Source: Parasponia andersonii (taxonomy: Eukaryota; Streptophyta; Magnoliopsida; Rosales; Cannabaceae). Taken from it: a stretch of DNA of 64,000 nt. The stretch lies in NCBI GenBank assembly GCA_002914805.1, contig JXTB01000160.1, positions 417,029 to 481,028 on the forward strand, in the 5' to 3' direction. The notes beneath the pieces are model-generated. The model saw only the letters and a list, made by a program, of their open reading frames with translations, was not told the DNA's origin and made no database searches. Below are positions 36,656 through 49,782 of the stretch, in pieces. Every line of letters starts with the position of its first letter. Positions within the stretch are counted from its first letter, which is position 1. The translations under genes were made by a program, and so were the position numbers.

Positions 36656-38455
36656 TTAGTTGGTGATTGCATAATGAGTGATGTTAATCACATCTTCAGG
36701 TCTAGAAGGTGGATGGCTCTTGTTTTTAACTCTCAACTGTTGGTACTCCTTGTATATGAATCCCCTGTATTTTGGTGACTCTCCAATCTCTTGAGTGAAC
36801 TTGGGCAATGGCTCAACCCACTTGTCTCCCTGCAAGTTATAGAAAAAGGCGAACGAGCATCGGCTTCTTCCCTTTGTTCTCACCACTCTGTGAGTTGAAC
36901 TCTTCATTTTGTTGTTGCTTAACACCTCACAACAAGCGTCCACCACAAAAAACAACCACTCAATAACATGATTTAAACAGAAAAGAAAAGTAGGCAAGTT
37001 GCATAATTGAGAAAGTAACTTTCCAAGTTTTACTTCCACAAGTAACTCAAATATAGTTATCCATTTAGACTTGTAAATGAACATAATTTCCATGTTACTT
37101 CTAGACTTGCCTGTAATTACTAGTTAGAGATATAAATAAGTTGGTTAGCTCTCCCAATTGGATACCCAACATAGAACTTGGATATCATCACAATAAAGCT
37201 AGGTTGGACCAAAGAGAGGAAATATGCCATTGAAGATATTTGAAGGAAGTGTATCAAATGCGTTTAGTACTAGACACTTGCGAAGTAGAGAATATACCTA
37301 TTCCACAGTAGAAGAAACATATCAAAATCATATAGAATGTAAATATGATACAATTTAATGAACTCAAAAACATTGAAAAAAAAAATTAACCCTAGCTAGA
37401 GGAGTGTGGATACTTTGAATACCTGAATTACATCGCCTATGTTGACAACTATTGTGCCTTGAACGGGAGTAAGTGGGATCCATTCCTTGTTCTTGCAAAC
37501 CTCTAGGCCTCCAACCTCATCTTGGAACACAAAGGTAAAACAATTCCCATCTTCATGTTCTGCGATTCCGTTGTTCTCGGTTTCGGTCGCTGGGAAGTAA
37601 CGGTGAGCCACCATTAAATCCCAGCTCCGATCACTATTATACTCCTCGAGGAAATTAGGAGGCAGTCCCAGACACTCATTCAAAATGCTCTCCACAAGTA
37701 AACCCATCTTGGTCAACTTCAAGAACATGTCTTCCAATACTTTCCTAACAATGACAAATCACTTCAAAATCCAAAAGCAATTGAAAACAAAAGAAACAAC
37801 TCAAAATTAGAAAGAAACTGTCTTTTTGAGTACATTAGACAATAAATATCAGTGCGGCATTGTTCGGGACTCGTACTTTTTTTTTTCTTTCAAAATTTAC
37901 ACTAAAAATTGGCAACAAATGATGTAACTTGAAAATTCAAACGAAGAGAAAAAAGGTAATGGTGAAAAATCAACTGAGAAAAAACACGCAACTTCGTAAC
38001 TTTAATTTAGAAAATAAATAAATTTGCATTTAGACTTTGCAAAATAAAATGCAAGTCCTATCTTGTATTTTCTTAACAAAATAATATTTAACTACATACC
38101 TAAACTGAGGTGGGTTTTGTGGGTACACATTGACATTAGAGTTAGGAGAACACACTACCAAGTACTCGTTCTTATCAGCAGAGTGTGGTGGTTGCCTGTT
38201 ATAGCCGGCGGGAAGAAGCCCACCGGACCGAGGACCGGACTTGAGCTTTTCTTCATCTGGGTACTCAAAGAATTCCTTGCACATATCAAGGGCTTGATTC
38301 ATCAAGCCAAGTGGAACCCCATGATTGGTGATCCGAAAGAAACCATACTCGTAGCAAGCTTGGTTTATAACCTCTATGGCTCTCTTCTTTCCATTCTCAT
38401 CACCTTCTTTGAGAAAAGGAGAGACATCAACGGTGGGAATGGTTGAATTAGCCAT
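36656..38455 (-). CDS. 2-oxoglutarate/Fe(II)-dependent dioxygenase, intact, 3 exons
   Basis: Exons 38455-38100, 37744-37423 and 36925-36656, all with GT-AG borders and matching phases, give 315 aa, normal for plant soluble dioxygenases. The start ATG begins MANSTIPTVDVSPFL, a typical N-terminus. The N-terminal DIOX_N-type region has ACYEYGFFRITNHGVP. The jelly-roll core has the iron ligands His182 and Asp184 (HED), then His238 (THRV), and Arg248/Ser250 (RCS) for 2-oxoglutarate. The tyrosine-proline motif before the HxD is RYFP. The enzyme would oxidise a small molecule in the cytosol with O2 and 2-oxoglutarate. It belongs to the large plant DOXC class (flavonoid, hormone and alkaloid enzymes). 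I cannot name the substrate. Two dead paralogues lie to its left on the same strand, so this is the surviving member of a local tandem cluster. Confidence 0.9.
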
Positions 38456-39240
38456 TTCAAAAGCTTGAGGTCTTTCTTGTGTTTCTCTGTGTTTTATTGT
38501 TTAGGACTAGGATTGATCAAACAATGGTTCACCCAACGCTTAATTTATAATGATAGTTTTATTAAATTAAGAATTGATGACTTAGGAGTGCGGATTCTCT
38601 TTGTTTGCTGAAAGAGACATAGGACATTGTCCAATTAATTAATTCACTAAATGTCTTCTTTTCTTATACTGAAGAAACTAAATTGGAATATTCGTTTTTC
38701 CTTGAGATAAAGAAAACTAGAAGCTATTGTTTGTCGGCTCCAAAACTCAAGGGTGAACGAGAAAACCTTGAACTAAGATTCAGCTATCTCTTTATCATTC
38801 CATTTATCGAGTCTGTTGTATACTTCACCCAATAGGAATCCATATACAACACATGATTTAGTTTTGTCCAAGAATGAACTAACCTTTAACTACGTTCGAT
38901 AAAATGTAAGACAATGGAAAAAATGAAGAAGTAGAAACGATTAAATCCCCAATTATTCTTTAGTAAAGGAAAGAAAATATGTTAGCTTTCCTTCGTTTGA
39001 TAATGGTGGTAAAAATGAAAAGATAAAAAGTACTTTCCAACCAAAATGTAATTTTAACTTTATATTAAAATTTATGTTTATCATCTTTTATAATTAGTAA
39101 GTGCAATTTAATAATTACAAAGTGTCCACACCTTTCTTCGCTAATTTGAGGGAGAAACATTCGAATCTACCCAATTTACCTTTTTTTTTTTTTTTCCATT
39201 TTTCTCTTCTACCAAACAACATTTTCATCCTTTTTTATTA
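38456..39240. other. Upstream region of the intact dioxygenase
   Basis: The promoter must lie here. The presumed 5' leader has T/C-rich words (tctttcttgtgtttctctg). No motif is convincing enough to mark. A poorly defined foldback, with ccaaacaac at about 39213, lies at its far end. Confidence 0.45.
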
Positions 39241-39893
39241 AAACTATCAAAATGGGTCGAGCCAAACAAGCTAGCCCGCGACCTATTATTGTAACCTACA
39301 AGTCGGCCCGATCCGTTCAAGATAGGCCCAGGCTCAGCCCGGTCATACTCCCATGACTAAGCTGGGTCTATCACCTTGGCTCAGATGTTAAACCGGCCCA
39401 GTTTTTTAAATTTGAAAAAATAAATAATATATATGTATTTTTGATAAGACTTATATATAATGGTTGTTAATCCAATAGGTATCTTTTTATCTTATGTATA
39501 GTTATTTTTTTTTTAGTCGTTGAACCACCATTAGATGGTAATTTAACGACTACAATGATGTGTATGAAAAAATGTGCATTATTAATGTTATTTATCTCTT
39601 ACTTTTTACTATAAAAAGACGTATATGAAATATTTTAATTAGCCAAAATGATACCCATGTATAGATAAAAAAAAATACCTACTAAATTGGTGCTTATATG
39701 TATAATATATATTATTTTTTTAATTATTAAATTTTTTAAAAAAAATTAAATTAAAAAAAGGGCCTATTGTTGACCCGTGCTGAGCAAGCCTAGGCCTGGC
39801 TGGCCAAGGGACCTACTTGGGCCATAAGGCTTGGCGAGGCTCCCCTTTCACCCGTAAGGGTTGGGCTTGCCTGGCCTGACTTATTCACACCTA
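39241..39893. mobile_element. hAT-like MITE (family H), copy 3, with a nested MITE
   Basis: GC-rich ends (caaaatgggtcgagcc at the left; cctgacttattcacacct at the right) with words such as ggcccag and gcccgatcc typical of this family. It is split by MITE family A copy 3 at 39461-39693. Confidence 0.6.
39461..39693 (-). mobile_element. MITE family A, copy 3 (inverted)
   Basis: It reads in the opposite direction to the other copies: tggttgttaatccaatagg at the left and actaaattggtgc at the right. The hairpin centre (gttgaaccaccattagatgg) is diverged. It sits inside the family H element, so it inserted later. Confidence 0.7.
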
Positions 39894-41467
39894 AAACTCG
39901 GCTCCCATTTTAACAGTTCTATTTTCCATTCATGATCTCTCGTATACTTTCCTTCCTCTTCATTTTCCTTCTTACCAAACATAACCTTAAAAAGAAGTAC
40001 TGAACATAGAATCATTCCGCTCATTCCATAAAATAAAATAATCTATTAATATCTATATGAGTTCCGACATGTATTTTTGTATTATTTTTGTGAGATATTA
40101 GTAGTTATACAGCTGTTAGCACTTGTATATTAATGATAGCAAAGAAAGGTCTATTTGTTGTATATTAATAATAGCAAAGAAAGGTCTATTTGTAATACAA
40201 TTAATGATGGGGAGTGAGGTTATATATATACACACACACAATATAAATATATTATAGGAGATAAAAGCATGACAAAAAAATAAAAGTAAAGCATTTTTCG
40301 ATGTATATTTATTCGTTTAATCAACTTTAACTTCTCGAAGTCATCCTTCCTCCATTAGCAACCCTCCTTTGTTGACAAGAAGATATTTTCCCTCTCTCCA
40401 AATTGGCTTCTTTATAGTTTTCTTTCTTATTTCTTATTTTAGTGTTAAATAATCTTCCCATATAAGAAGATTGTCTTCTTCCTAGATATAGATCTAAGAT
40501 GATCTTTAAGTCCCCCAAATATCATCTTAAGTCCCCCAAATCTAGATATGTGATATTTTATAATGTTTGTTTATGTTTATGTTATTTAGCTCACCTAGAT
40601 CTTTGATTTATAGTAATTTTTTTTCCAAATCTGTTCAAATCTAGTGCATACGTAAGATAATGTTTATCCTCGTGTAGTTTTCTGATGAGAAATTTCTGAT
40701 GAGAAACAAGAGACGCCAACATGTGCTTAATAAAGGGTCATAATGAGCTAATCACTTCAACATAGAGCTCTATCAAAACACATCAACAATCATCTGCATA
40801 AATCCCTATCAAGATCCCAATGTGCATTTTTCTTCCAAGAGTTTTTTATGGTTGTTTACTTTGTAATCAAAATTCCCTTTTGTATTGTACTATCCTCTTA
40901 TTATTAATCAAATTTTTTTCCCAACAAAAGAGAAGAGGAGGGGGGGTGTGAAACTCTTACATGTTGAGAACTATCGAAATTATAATTGTTGCAAACAATC
41001 TATGCCACCATGATTCGATAAGCTTACAAATGGAACACACAGGTTTAAGCTTAAAAAAAAAAAAAGCACATCTCAAATCAGACCTCCTCGTTCAATGGTG
41101 CAATCTTAACAAAGAAACAAACAATAATACTAATTATAGAACAAAGAGGCAAGATACCATCATATAATCTATAAATTTGCATATAAAGGAGGATGCCACA
41201 AAAATAACCTCATAGTTAAAAAAAATTTGGACAAAAAAAGAAAACTAAAGGGGGGGAGGAAGAAAGGACAAAATGTGAAGATGAGGAGGAAGTTCAGAAA
41301 ACCACCGACCATGAGAGCAGTCAGTATGCCTACACGATGGAGAAATCTATCCTGAAGAGTTAAGGTGGTCACCCTCCCCTTTAACCTGATAATAATTATA
41401 GCAACCACTACATACCACTTTACACAGCTGAGCAAAAAACGAAACAACCAACACCCAAATTAGAACT
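39894..41467. other. Intergenic, includes the 3' end of the histone chaperone gene
   Basis: The minus-strand chaperone must end its transcript here, but I cannot fix the polyadenylation site. A 40-bp duplication around gcaaagaaaggtctatttgt lies at 40138-40195. No protein gene recognised; the frames at 40327-40518 and 40961-41167 have no domain. Confidence 0.55.
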
Positions 41468-44400
41468 TCACTTGCCGTCATCCTCATCACCATCTTCGTC
41501 GTCGTCTTCTTGGTCTTGGTCTTCATCATCCTCTTCAGAATCATCGTCGTCCTTTCCCTGCCAAGAGTCAAGTTTCCAAAAGTAAGCAAATGTTTTATAT
41601 GTTCAAATGCCAGATGATCAACTAACGGTAATCACAGCTATACATTCTCCAAACTGAGGAGCCAAACAAAATTAAATAACAAAGAGAGTATACTCGTACT
41701 ATAATATCTACCAGTTGCAAACAGAATGGAGCGTACGTTCATTTAGCAAAATGCATCCATTGTGGAATTGCCATATTGTTTAAAGCCCAACAAAATCCCA
41801 TTCATGCACTTAAAACAGTATAGGACTAGTTTCACTATGAACTAAAAGGGCTATGTTCTAATTTTTATTTACCTCTTCATCAGCTTCATCATCAAAATCC
41901 TCCTCATCAGGATCCTGAGTCAAAGAGGTAATCAAATATAGTTAGAACATTCAGAAAGCAACATAGACTTAGCAATAAACAAAGGCATATTGTTTAAATG
42001 ATAGTTACGTTGTTGAAATATGTAAGGGGATTCGGCCACAAATCCTCTTTTATGATATCTGCGATCTGCAAAGCAGCAAAGTAGGTTATAGATTCAGCAA
42101 AGAGTTCCAAGACAATAATCTCAAATGATGCTACTTTAGCATAAACATAGTTGCTTCAAAACTAACCTCGTCATGGATTTCATCCATGTCATCTTTCTGT
42201 TGAGTATCAGTAAACCAACTAAAGAAGCTGAATCAAAATGTAGAACAGGAAGTATCAGTAAACTAACCAAAGAAGCTGTATCAAAAGGGTAAAACAGGAA
42301 ATAAGTATGCAAGCTTTCAAATGGAAATAAATTAGTCTCAATAAGAATGGAGATGCATTTTCTTTGGACACAAAAGAAGGGAAGTAAACTAGAACTTACA
42401 TGAAAGGACCAAACATAAAAGCAACAAATAAAGATAGAAGTGCACCAAGTAGAATATTTACTTTAGAAATTAATTTTAACCACAAATATCTAATGTGCCA
42501 AGCTGACCAACAAGAAGTCAAGAAGGATTCAGAGGCAACCATAAGGAAAACAAAAAGGTGTCATTCATATCATTAATAACTGTTGAAATAAAAAATTAAT
42601 AGTAATTCAAAAAAGTGAAAATCCACTCATCATATATGCAAGATAAACTTGAGTAGTACTGTATCAGCAAACATTTTAATCGATAATGAGGATGCCTCAA
42701 ACTGAAAATGTTGCTTACATTAACCTTCTATTTTAAAAAAACAAAAAATATATAGGATTCATGTCCATCTCAATAGAGAACCTTTCTTCACTAGGAGGCC
42801 GCTTGTTCCCTTTCTTCTCATGGCTTACTCCATTAGGTATGCCCTTAACAAGGTATATGTATGCAATTAGTTACAATACCAAAAGGAAGGGAAAACAAAA
42901 AAGGAAAAAAAAATTAGATTACGACTACACCGGCGATAGAAAGCCCATACCATTCCCTCTTTCCACTTTATTGATGTAGCAGTAATTTTTGTTCCTTCAT
43001 CATGGAAGGTAAAAGTCTTTGTAATCTTTGTATCCTCAAAATAAGTATTGGGGCTGAAGTTCTGTAGAGTTACGGAGACAACACCATCTCCATTTAGTAT
43101 ATCAAACAGTTGAAACTTTTAAACACCATAAAATATAAAAACCCTAATGGGTTTCAAAGATAAATAAGCATAGAAAATACGATAAACTCACAAATGAGAT
43201 CGAGTAACCCGACTTCACGTCTTTGAAATCTTCAACTTCTAGAGAAGTTAAGTGCTTGAAAATCTGAAAAATAAACAATAATGATGAGCCCAAAAATCAC
43301 TATATTGTATACTATGGACATGGAAAAAGAACTATCCAGATTCCAAAAAGTATTTGCCTAGAAAATCTCAAGGGAAGTAGGTACTGAAGAATTGTATGAT
43401 CTTCAAACAAGGTTGTAATAAAATGAACAAAGGCAGTAATACATTTCTAGACCATGAAAGAATAAAAGCCCAACCTTTTGATCTTCTTCACTCAAAAGCT
43501 CAGTAAGAGCAGGGTGACTCAGAAACTGCAACGAAGAAAGAAACTCATTAATTAAAAAGATCCGCTAACCAGAAAACAAAAAGACCATAATCTCTTTCCA
43601 AAAGTTAAAGGGGGAAACAGATAACTAACAGCAGTTAACCAAAAGTCAGGAATAGATTTTATAATATCATTCCGCTTATCATAGACTGGCTTGCGTATCT
43701 CGTTGTACTTCTGTTCCACCTCCAAGACTTTATCACTGGCCTCCTCATTAATCTAGGAAATACAGATAAAACAATACAAAGTTAAGACAACTCTCTGAAT
43801 AGTTTGTTACTGCTAACAAAAACATATGATCATACTCCAAACTCAAAATTGAACAGAGTTACTCCTTTCGTTCCTCCACCTTAGAGTAAGGTCATAAACT
43901 CTAAGTGTAGTGTTGATCTTACATTATATTTCTTCAGTAAAAATATCCAGAATACTTAAATCCCAAATTAATTACAATAATACCGGCCACGAATTCAGAT
44001 TCCCCAGGTCTATCTAGAAGCAAAAGGGTGTAGAACTCAAAACTATGTGTAAAAACCAAGAATGCAAAACAATTCTGAATGTGGTAGTTAATTCCCCTGA
44101 CCCAGAAAACTAAATTAGCATTCAATTGTATTACATTCAACGCATACGCTTTAAGGGCTATTTCAATATGCCTAACACCAACAAGTTCACTCCAAAGAAA
44201 TATATCATACAAGTATATATTTATACATACATATATACGGCTGAATTAAGCTGAATTTTCCAAGCAATTCACAAAAAACAGAGGAAATAAATACTTTATT
44301 GTTTTCTTCTCTAATTTTCTGGATTAAATAGCACGCAACCTTGAAAACATCCATAAGCCTATATTTATATACATATAGGTATGAGGGTATTAAACCTTTT

Positions 44401-44524
44401 CAAGCTCGTCTTGAATCTCCTGCAATTTCTCGATGGAAAGGACGAGCTTCTCATCGATGCTATCAGAGTTTTGGTCTTCGCTTTTGTCAGCGAGCTTTGG
44501 CTTTTTGCCCTTGTCCTCCACCAT
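41468..44524 (-). CDS. NRP: NAP1-related histone chaperone (SET/NRP type), 10 exons
   Basis: Exons (minus strand): 44524-44396, 43752-43630, 43525-43475, 43263-43192, 43061-42951, 42843-42782, 42227-42167, 42065-42009, 41914-41873, 41557-41468. All borders are GT-AG, phases agree, and the product is 265 aa, close to Arabidopsis NRP1/NRP2. The N-terminal helix ([17 protein letters not shown], residues 27-43) is the dimerisation coiled coil. The NAP fold follows ([49 protein letters not shown]). The last 45 or so residues are almost all Asp/Glu. The family binds H2A-H2B and H3-H4 in the nucleus and cytoplasm, and plant NRPs act in nucleosome assembly, root growth and recombination. The ATG is preceded by a purine/pyrimidine-rich leader and fits the family's MV-DK start. 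Nothing is truncated. Confidence 0.94.
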
Positions 44525-44660
44525 CTTCGTGTTCTCAGCCTCTGGCAAAAACCCTAGTTCAGCTTCTGAACCTCTCGCTCCGCTAAAACCCTACCGCTGG
44601 CTGGGTTTCTCTCTGTATCTCTCTCTCTTCGCTCTTGGTGGGTGAAGTGAGAGAGAGTTT
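44525..44660 (-). promoter_or_regulatory. 5' leader of the histone chaperone gene
   Basis: Reading on the minus strand, a GA-rich tract (agagagagag) precedes a stretch containing agggtttt and tagggttttt about 40-100 bases before the ATG. The latter resemble the telo-box (AAACCCTA) common in promoters of plant genes linked to growth and chromatin. This is assigned by motif resemblance. Confidence 0.45.
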
Positions 44661-46879
44661 GCGTCAGTGGGAGCCAACAAAAGCGTTAGGGTTTTGGAGA
44701 GTTGAGTTTTCATCTTCTATGGTCCTTTTTGCGGGGTGCTTTTCATTGCCCAATGATCGCGTGACATCTCATCATGTCCGATTGAATTCCCTTTGTAGTG
44801 GATTAAAAGACGTCTCAAAGTACATATTACATAGAAAGTATATCTGAGTTAATCCATGTAACATAATAGTTTATTTTTGCGAAATATATCCAATCCAATC
44901 AAAATTTAAAAGAAAATTTAAAAACAAAGATATTAGCTATTCCAAAGTTCCAAACTTATATATAGAAAATGTTCATTGGATATTTGCATATTTTTTTTCT
45001 ACTTAATGTTACATAAGTGCATTTATGTCATTCGTAACGAGGTATTACTGTAAATTGAAAAAGGATAGGGTAATTCTCTTGTCATATTGTGATTTTGGTG
45101 TCAAACGCGTTGTGTCGTATCGACACAACTTATTTAATTTGAGTATAAACATACTTTTAAGTAGTGTTGTGCCAGCTCCTAAAATAAAATCATTAGTTCA
45201 ATACAGCCTATTAGCTCATGTTTTAACGTGATGTCATGAGGTACTTTTGTAGTGTGCTATATCAATCTACGTGTCTAGACGTATTAATCTTTTTAGGTCG
45301 AAATTGACTTATCTAATTAATAAATTTTATTAATTTTAGTGTCTTTTTTTATCAATTTTTTTCAAATAATTTGAATTTATATAAAAAAAGAAAGGTAAAT
45401 TTAATGTAAAATTTTATCTTAACTAGATTTGCGTTGTACTTACTTAATCCTCAATTCATAATTATTTGAAAATTCTTCTTTTTTCTTTTGAAAGAAAGTT
45501 TGTCAATGTAAAAAAGCATCCATATAGAGTAAAAGTATCTCAACAAGATTAGTACCTAACTATCTCCATAATCTCTTGCCTAATGACTTTTGAAAGATAA
45601 TTATTATTAATAAGAAAAATAGAAAGAAAGTAAACAATAATTTAGAACTTACCATTTGAAAACAAAAGTAACTAGAAAAGACCTAAAAATAAGAAATCAT
45701 ACGAGCTTCGTTAAAACTTGACTGGATAACACCTAATCGAAAAAAAGTTCTACTCAAGAAAAATAGTACTCATTACTTATGAAAGAAACCACTAACAAAA
45801 ATGATAAAAATGTTTAGGAATTAAATCCCTTACAACATAAGAAATAACAAAATTTTATTCATTTTCCTCGTTGCTATTTGACTCTAAGTTTGCAAAATCT
45901 TCTTCCCATATTATGTGATATGTTATTTGCATTCCTTTTTTCTCTTTTGTCCTTGTTTTAGTTATAATATCCTCCCAATTTTCAACGAATTACTTAATAA
46001 TTCCACTAAGGAAAATTAAAAAAATAAATTAAAAATATATATAAGAAAAACAAATATAATAACATATATTTAATATGTTAACATGCCGTGTCTATCATGC
46101 TATTATGTCGTGATTGTATATGTATCGTACCTAATTTATTGATTCGGTATAGCTCATATGATTGTGTCATGTGCTTAATACGGCCCACGATTTAACATGA
46201 TGTGTCATATCATGTTGTATTTTAGCCATACTACTATGCTAATGGATCGGTCCGACCCTCTTGATAACTCTAATTATGACTCAATTTTTATCTTTCCACT
46301 CATGTTTTAATTATTTATTTTTCACATTAATACATGACATGAACACACCATGTAACATTAAATAAATCTATTATTTATCACTTCCCTAAAGAAAAACAAT
46401 GACAATGAAAGATGAACATGATGGAGGTTAGGCAATATTAAAAATTATAAATCAAACCACAAAAGTATAATAGAAAGAAATCGTTAGCCCTAACACTAAC
46501 ACACTAACAAATTGAGGAGTAATTGTCTTAATAAAAGTGAAGATTAGGACACTAAAATCTTATACCATAAACTTATACTAGTGATCTGTCATTATTTTTA
46601 GTCAAATAATTTTAAATTGTATAACATCACATTAAAATAAGAAGTGATTGAAATCCATACTACATCATTTGGTGTAAAATTTTAGTATCCCTATCATTAC
46701 TTATTGAATAAACAATATTTAAAAGTTACAACCACTAAAGTAAATCATTTAAAAAGAAACACAACATTAAAATATCCAAAGAAGTCAATACACTTGTACT
46801 TGTCCAAGCAGATATACAATTCCCAACTGAATAAATTTAAACACAAATATCTAAAATTTAGAATATTTCAAAACAAATT
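44661..46879. other. Intergenic AT-rich DNA
   Basis: Upstream sequence of the chaperone gene, then featureless AT-rich DNA. No gene or clear repeat boundary seen. Confidence 0.6.
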
Positions 46880-47726
46880 ATCACAACCCAAAATCCGGGC
46901 CAGTGGCAAAAGGGAAAATTTCACAAAGATTGGAAATTCTTTGATTTATTTGAAAAGTGTCAAAAATTCTAGTTTTATAAAACAGTCCATTTAAATAAAA
47001 TAATTAGAATTTTATCCTATGAACCATTCTCACAGTTCGTATACACCATTAAACATAGACTGAATAATAATTTAAAAACACGAAATCAAATATAAGTCCA
47101 AGCATCACCATCATCTACAACGAAACTCAAATCTCATAATGGCATACATAAGTTCACAAACAAAATAGAAAGCAATAATCTTGGTTCAATGCTAATACAA
47201 AACCCAAACAATCCAAACACTATGACAACAAACTTCTAGCATTATCAAGAAATGAACTACAGTCAAGATGACCTATTACTCCTCTTGATCACCAAGATCG
47301 CACTAAATACCATCTAAGAAAGAAGGTAAGGGGGGTGAGCATAAAATGCCCAAAAGGAAAAATAATTACCTCGGTCGAGAACATTTTAGTGATGGAGAAT
47401 TCCTGCATGGTTAGTTTAGTCCAAAACATACATATATATATAATCCAAACCAAAAATTCATATATGTATATATATATATATATAGGGCACCAATCTAGTA
47501 GGTATATTTTTTTTTTTTACCTATGCATAGGTATCAATTTGGCCAATGAAAATTTAGCATGCATATTTTTTTATTGTAAAAAGTAAGAGAGAGAAAGAAC
47601 ATTAATGATGCACGTCTTTTCATGCACTTCATTATAGCCATTGGATCACCATTAGATGGTGATCCAACGGCTAAAAAAAAAATATCTACCCATAGGTAAA
47701 GAAAAAAATACCTATTGGATTGGCAA

Positions 47727-47763
<37 letters not shown>

Positions 47764-49170
47764 AGTGTAATCAAAACAATTTAATTCATATGTACGTGAC
47801 ACAAATCAACCCATACTCATGAGCTCTTATCCTCTAATCTGTGAAAACCCAGGATGATAGCACTAAGTATGCCTAACAACCTGCCTGACACCTAAGCCCA
47901 TACCCAGAGGGGACACCCGTGTGTCGCCTACCAAACCTGGAGGGGCAATCGAATTGCCTATGTCTGTCAAATGGGGAGGTAATCAGAAGTACCAAAATCC
48001 CGCGCGGGTTTCCAGACTCTACACTAACGGTGGAGCACGCAGCGCCATACTGTAAACCCACGATCCTAATACGGTGCTCATGTATGATCCTATAATACGT
48101 GCAATACAGAACTGAAGTGTGAAAATAATCATGCTCGAGTTTTTCAATAAACTTAACATATTAGGTTTTATAGGAAAACGGACAGCATAACGACCATATT
48201 TTCAATATACCCAAAATAACCTGCATTCAAAAAATTCCCAGAACAATACAATATGTATACATCATGCAATCAATTCCCATCACAGATGTTCAAAAAAACC
48301 AAAAATCACATTTGTTCTCATATGATACAAAAAATAAATTTTATTCGAAAACAATATAAAACAAAGGTAATTGAGTCCCTACCTCGCTCGAATAGCGATA
48401 CCACGCTATTGAATCCTCAAGGTAACGTTGACGATCGCCCGGAAGGTCGGGAACCAATTCCAAGCCCTCGATCGTCCTCTTGTGAAAAATCAACTTTTCA
48501 ACGGAGCTTCAATTCCACAAACGGATCTCTTTACTGAATTCCAAGCACTAAAAATAGTTAGATTAGATATATAATTTGTCCAATTTAGGTCCGAGCCCAT
48601 ACCGCACCAGTGGCACATAAAACAAGGCAAATCTTAGTCGTCTGATTTCGATTTTCGTGCCAATCACCAAACATAGGCAATATATATATCAAACTTCTCC
48701 ATTTTCTAAGTACAATCTAAAAATGATAACAAAAACACAATCTAACGGCTGGATCAAAAAATCAAATTTAAATTTAAAATATCCAAAAATGACAACTTTT
48801 GATTCGGACATTATAGGGTTAAGATATGTATACCTTGACAATCTTTGCGACGAGACGAATCCAACGAACCCAAGAACGTGAGCTGAAACAGCCCGAAACG
48901 ACGCCGGTGATGAAAAGCTTTGAACAGCTCTAATGGCGTTTTCTGGTGAAACAGCGGTTGGCGACTGCTGGCGACGGCTGATGGAGCTTCTTGGCAGCAC
49001 AGCGCGTCGACGCCGGTGGGCTGGAGGGGCGGACGACAGCCCGAGGTGGCTCCCGCGGTGGCCCTGCACTTTCAGCCAAGAGTAACCGAGAGTGAGGGAA
49101 AGAAGAGAGCGTCAGGGAGAGAAGAGAGAGAAAAATGAAAGGGTCATGTGGCCCTGTCTTATGGAGCTGT
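46880..49170 (-). repeat. Dispersed repeat family R, inverted copy
   Basis: The reverse complement shares its 3' half with the two copies at 57325-62490: a ctcaccccttac-like word, atttagtgcgatcttgg, and an end of the type ggcccggattttgggttgtg (compare ggcccagaatttgagtcgtg near 62470). Its 5' part, on the minus strand, is GC-richer (48880-49080), with a frame of 126 codons (49069-48689) rich in Arg/Ser/Pro and without a known domain, followed by a good donor-like gtatacatatc. A MITE A copy is nested at 47485. It is probably a non-autonomous transposon; the class is unknown. Confidence 0.55.
47485..47727 (+). mobile_element. MITE family A, copy 4
   Basis: Nearly the same as copy 1 (caatctagtaggtat left end, tagcatgc, the central hairpin ttggatcacc / ggtgatccaa with a 7-base loop, cctattggattggcaacc right end). 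It is flanked on both sides by TA repeats and nested in repeat R. Confidence 0.82.
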
Positions 49171-49782
49171 GTAATTTTTTAAAAATTGCACAATAGTCCC
49201 TAAAATTTCAAATCTCTTTCAAATTAGTCTCCCACAAATTGTAATTTACTCATTCTGTACAAAACTTTTGCAAATTAATCCATCTATTATTATATCTGAA
49301 ATTTAATAAAATGTCCAAATTACCCTCCCAAAATCTGGATTTTTACACAAATAGTTGATAGTAAATCAGAAACCAACAATATATATATATATTTGCATAT
49401 AAATGTAAATTTATATATAATCCTTCTTCTAAAATCAGTATATATATTGAGAAAAAAAATGGCATGTGCATACATATATGTGGCGTGGTGCAAAAGTAAT
49501 TACAGAAATAGAAAATTTAATCCGCATTCTAAACCACATTGTGAATGTAGAAAAAAGTTCGACCTCAGACCATATTGCGAAGCCAAATACTATGCCATAC
49601 TGCGCAATTTGATTTTGACAGTTTATGTATTTAAGCACAAATCTGCTCAATCTAATTACAATAGCATAATACTCATGTTAATTGAAATTTTTGTTCTTGT
49701 TTTGCATCAATGAAATGAGCATTGGCATTTCCGAGCACATTTTGATCTAATTACATGAGCATTAATATTAAAAAAAACAAAA
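49171..49782. other. Non-coding spacer
   Basis: A short frame (49393-49713) has no domain. Nothing else is seen. Confidence 0.55.

Noticed and set aside
10869..38455. P450 plus dioxygenases as a biosynthetic gene cluster
   Set aside because: Proximity alone; without the insertion the genes are simply neighbours, two of the three dioxygenases are dead, and nothing links the substrates.
48689..49069. 126-codon minus-strand frame, Arg/Ser/Pro-rich
   Set aside because: It lies in repeat R and has no domain; the other R copies have no equivalent frame.
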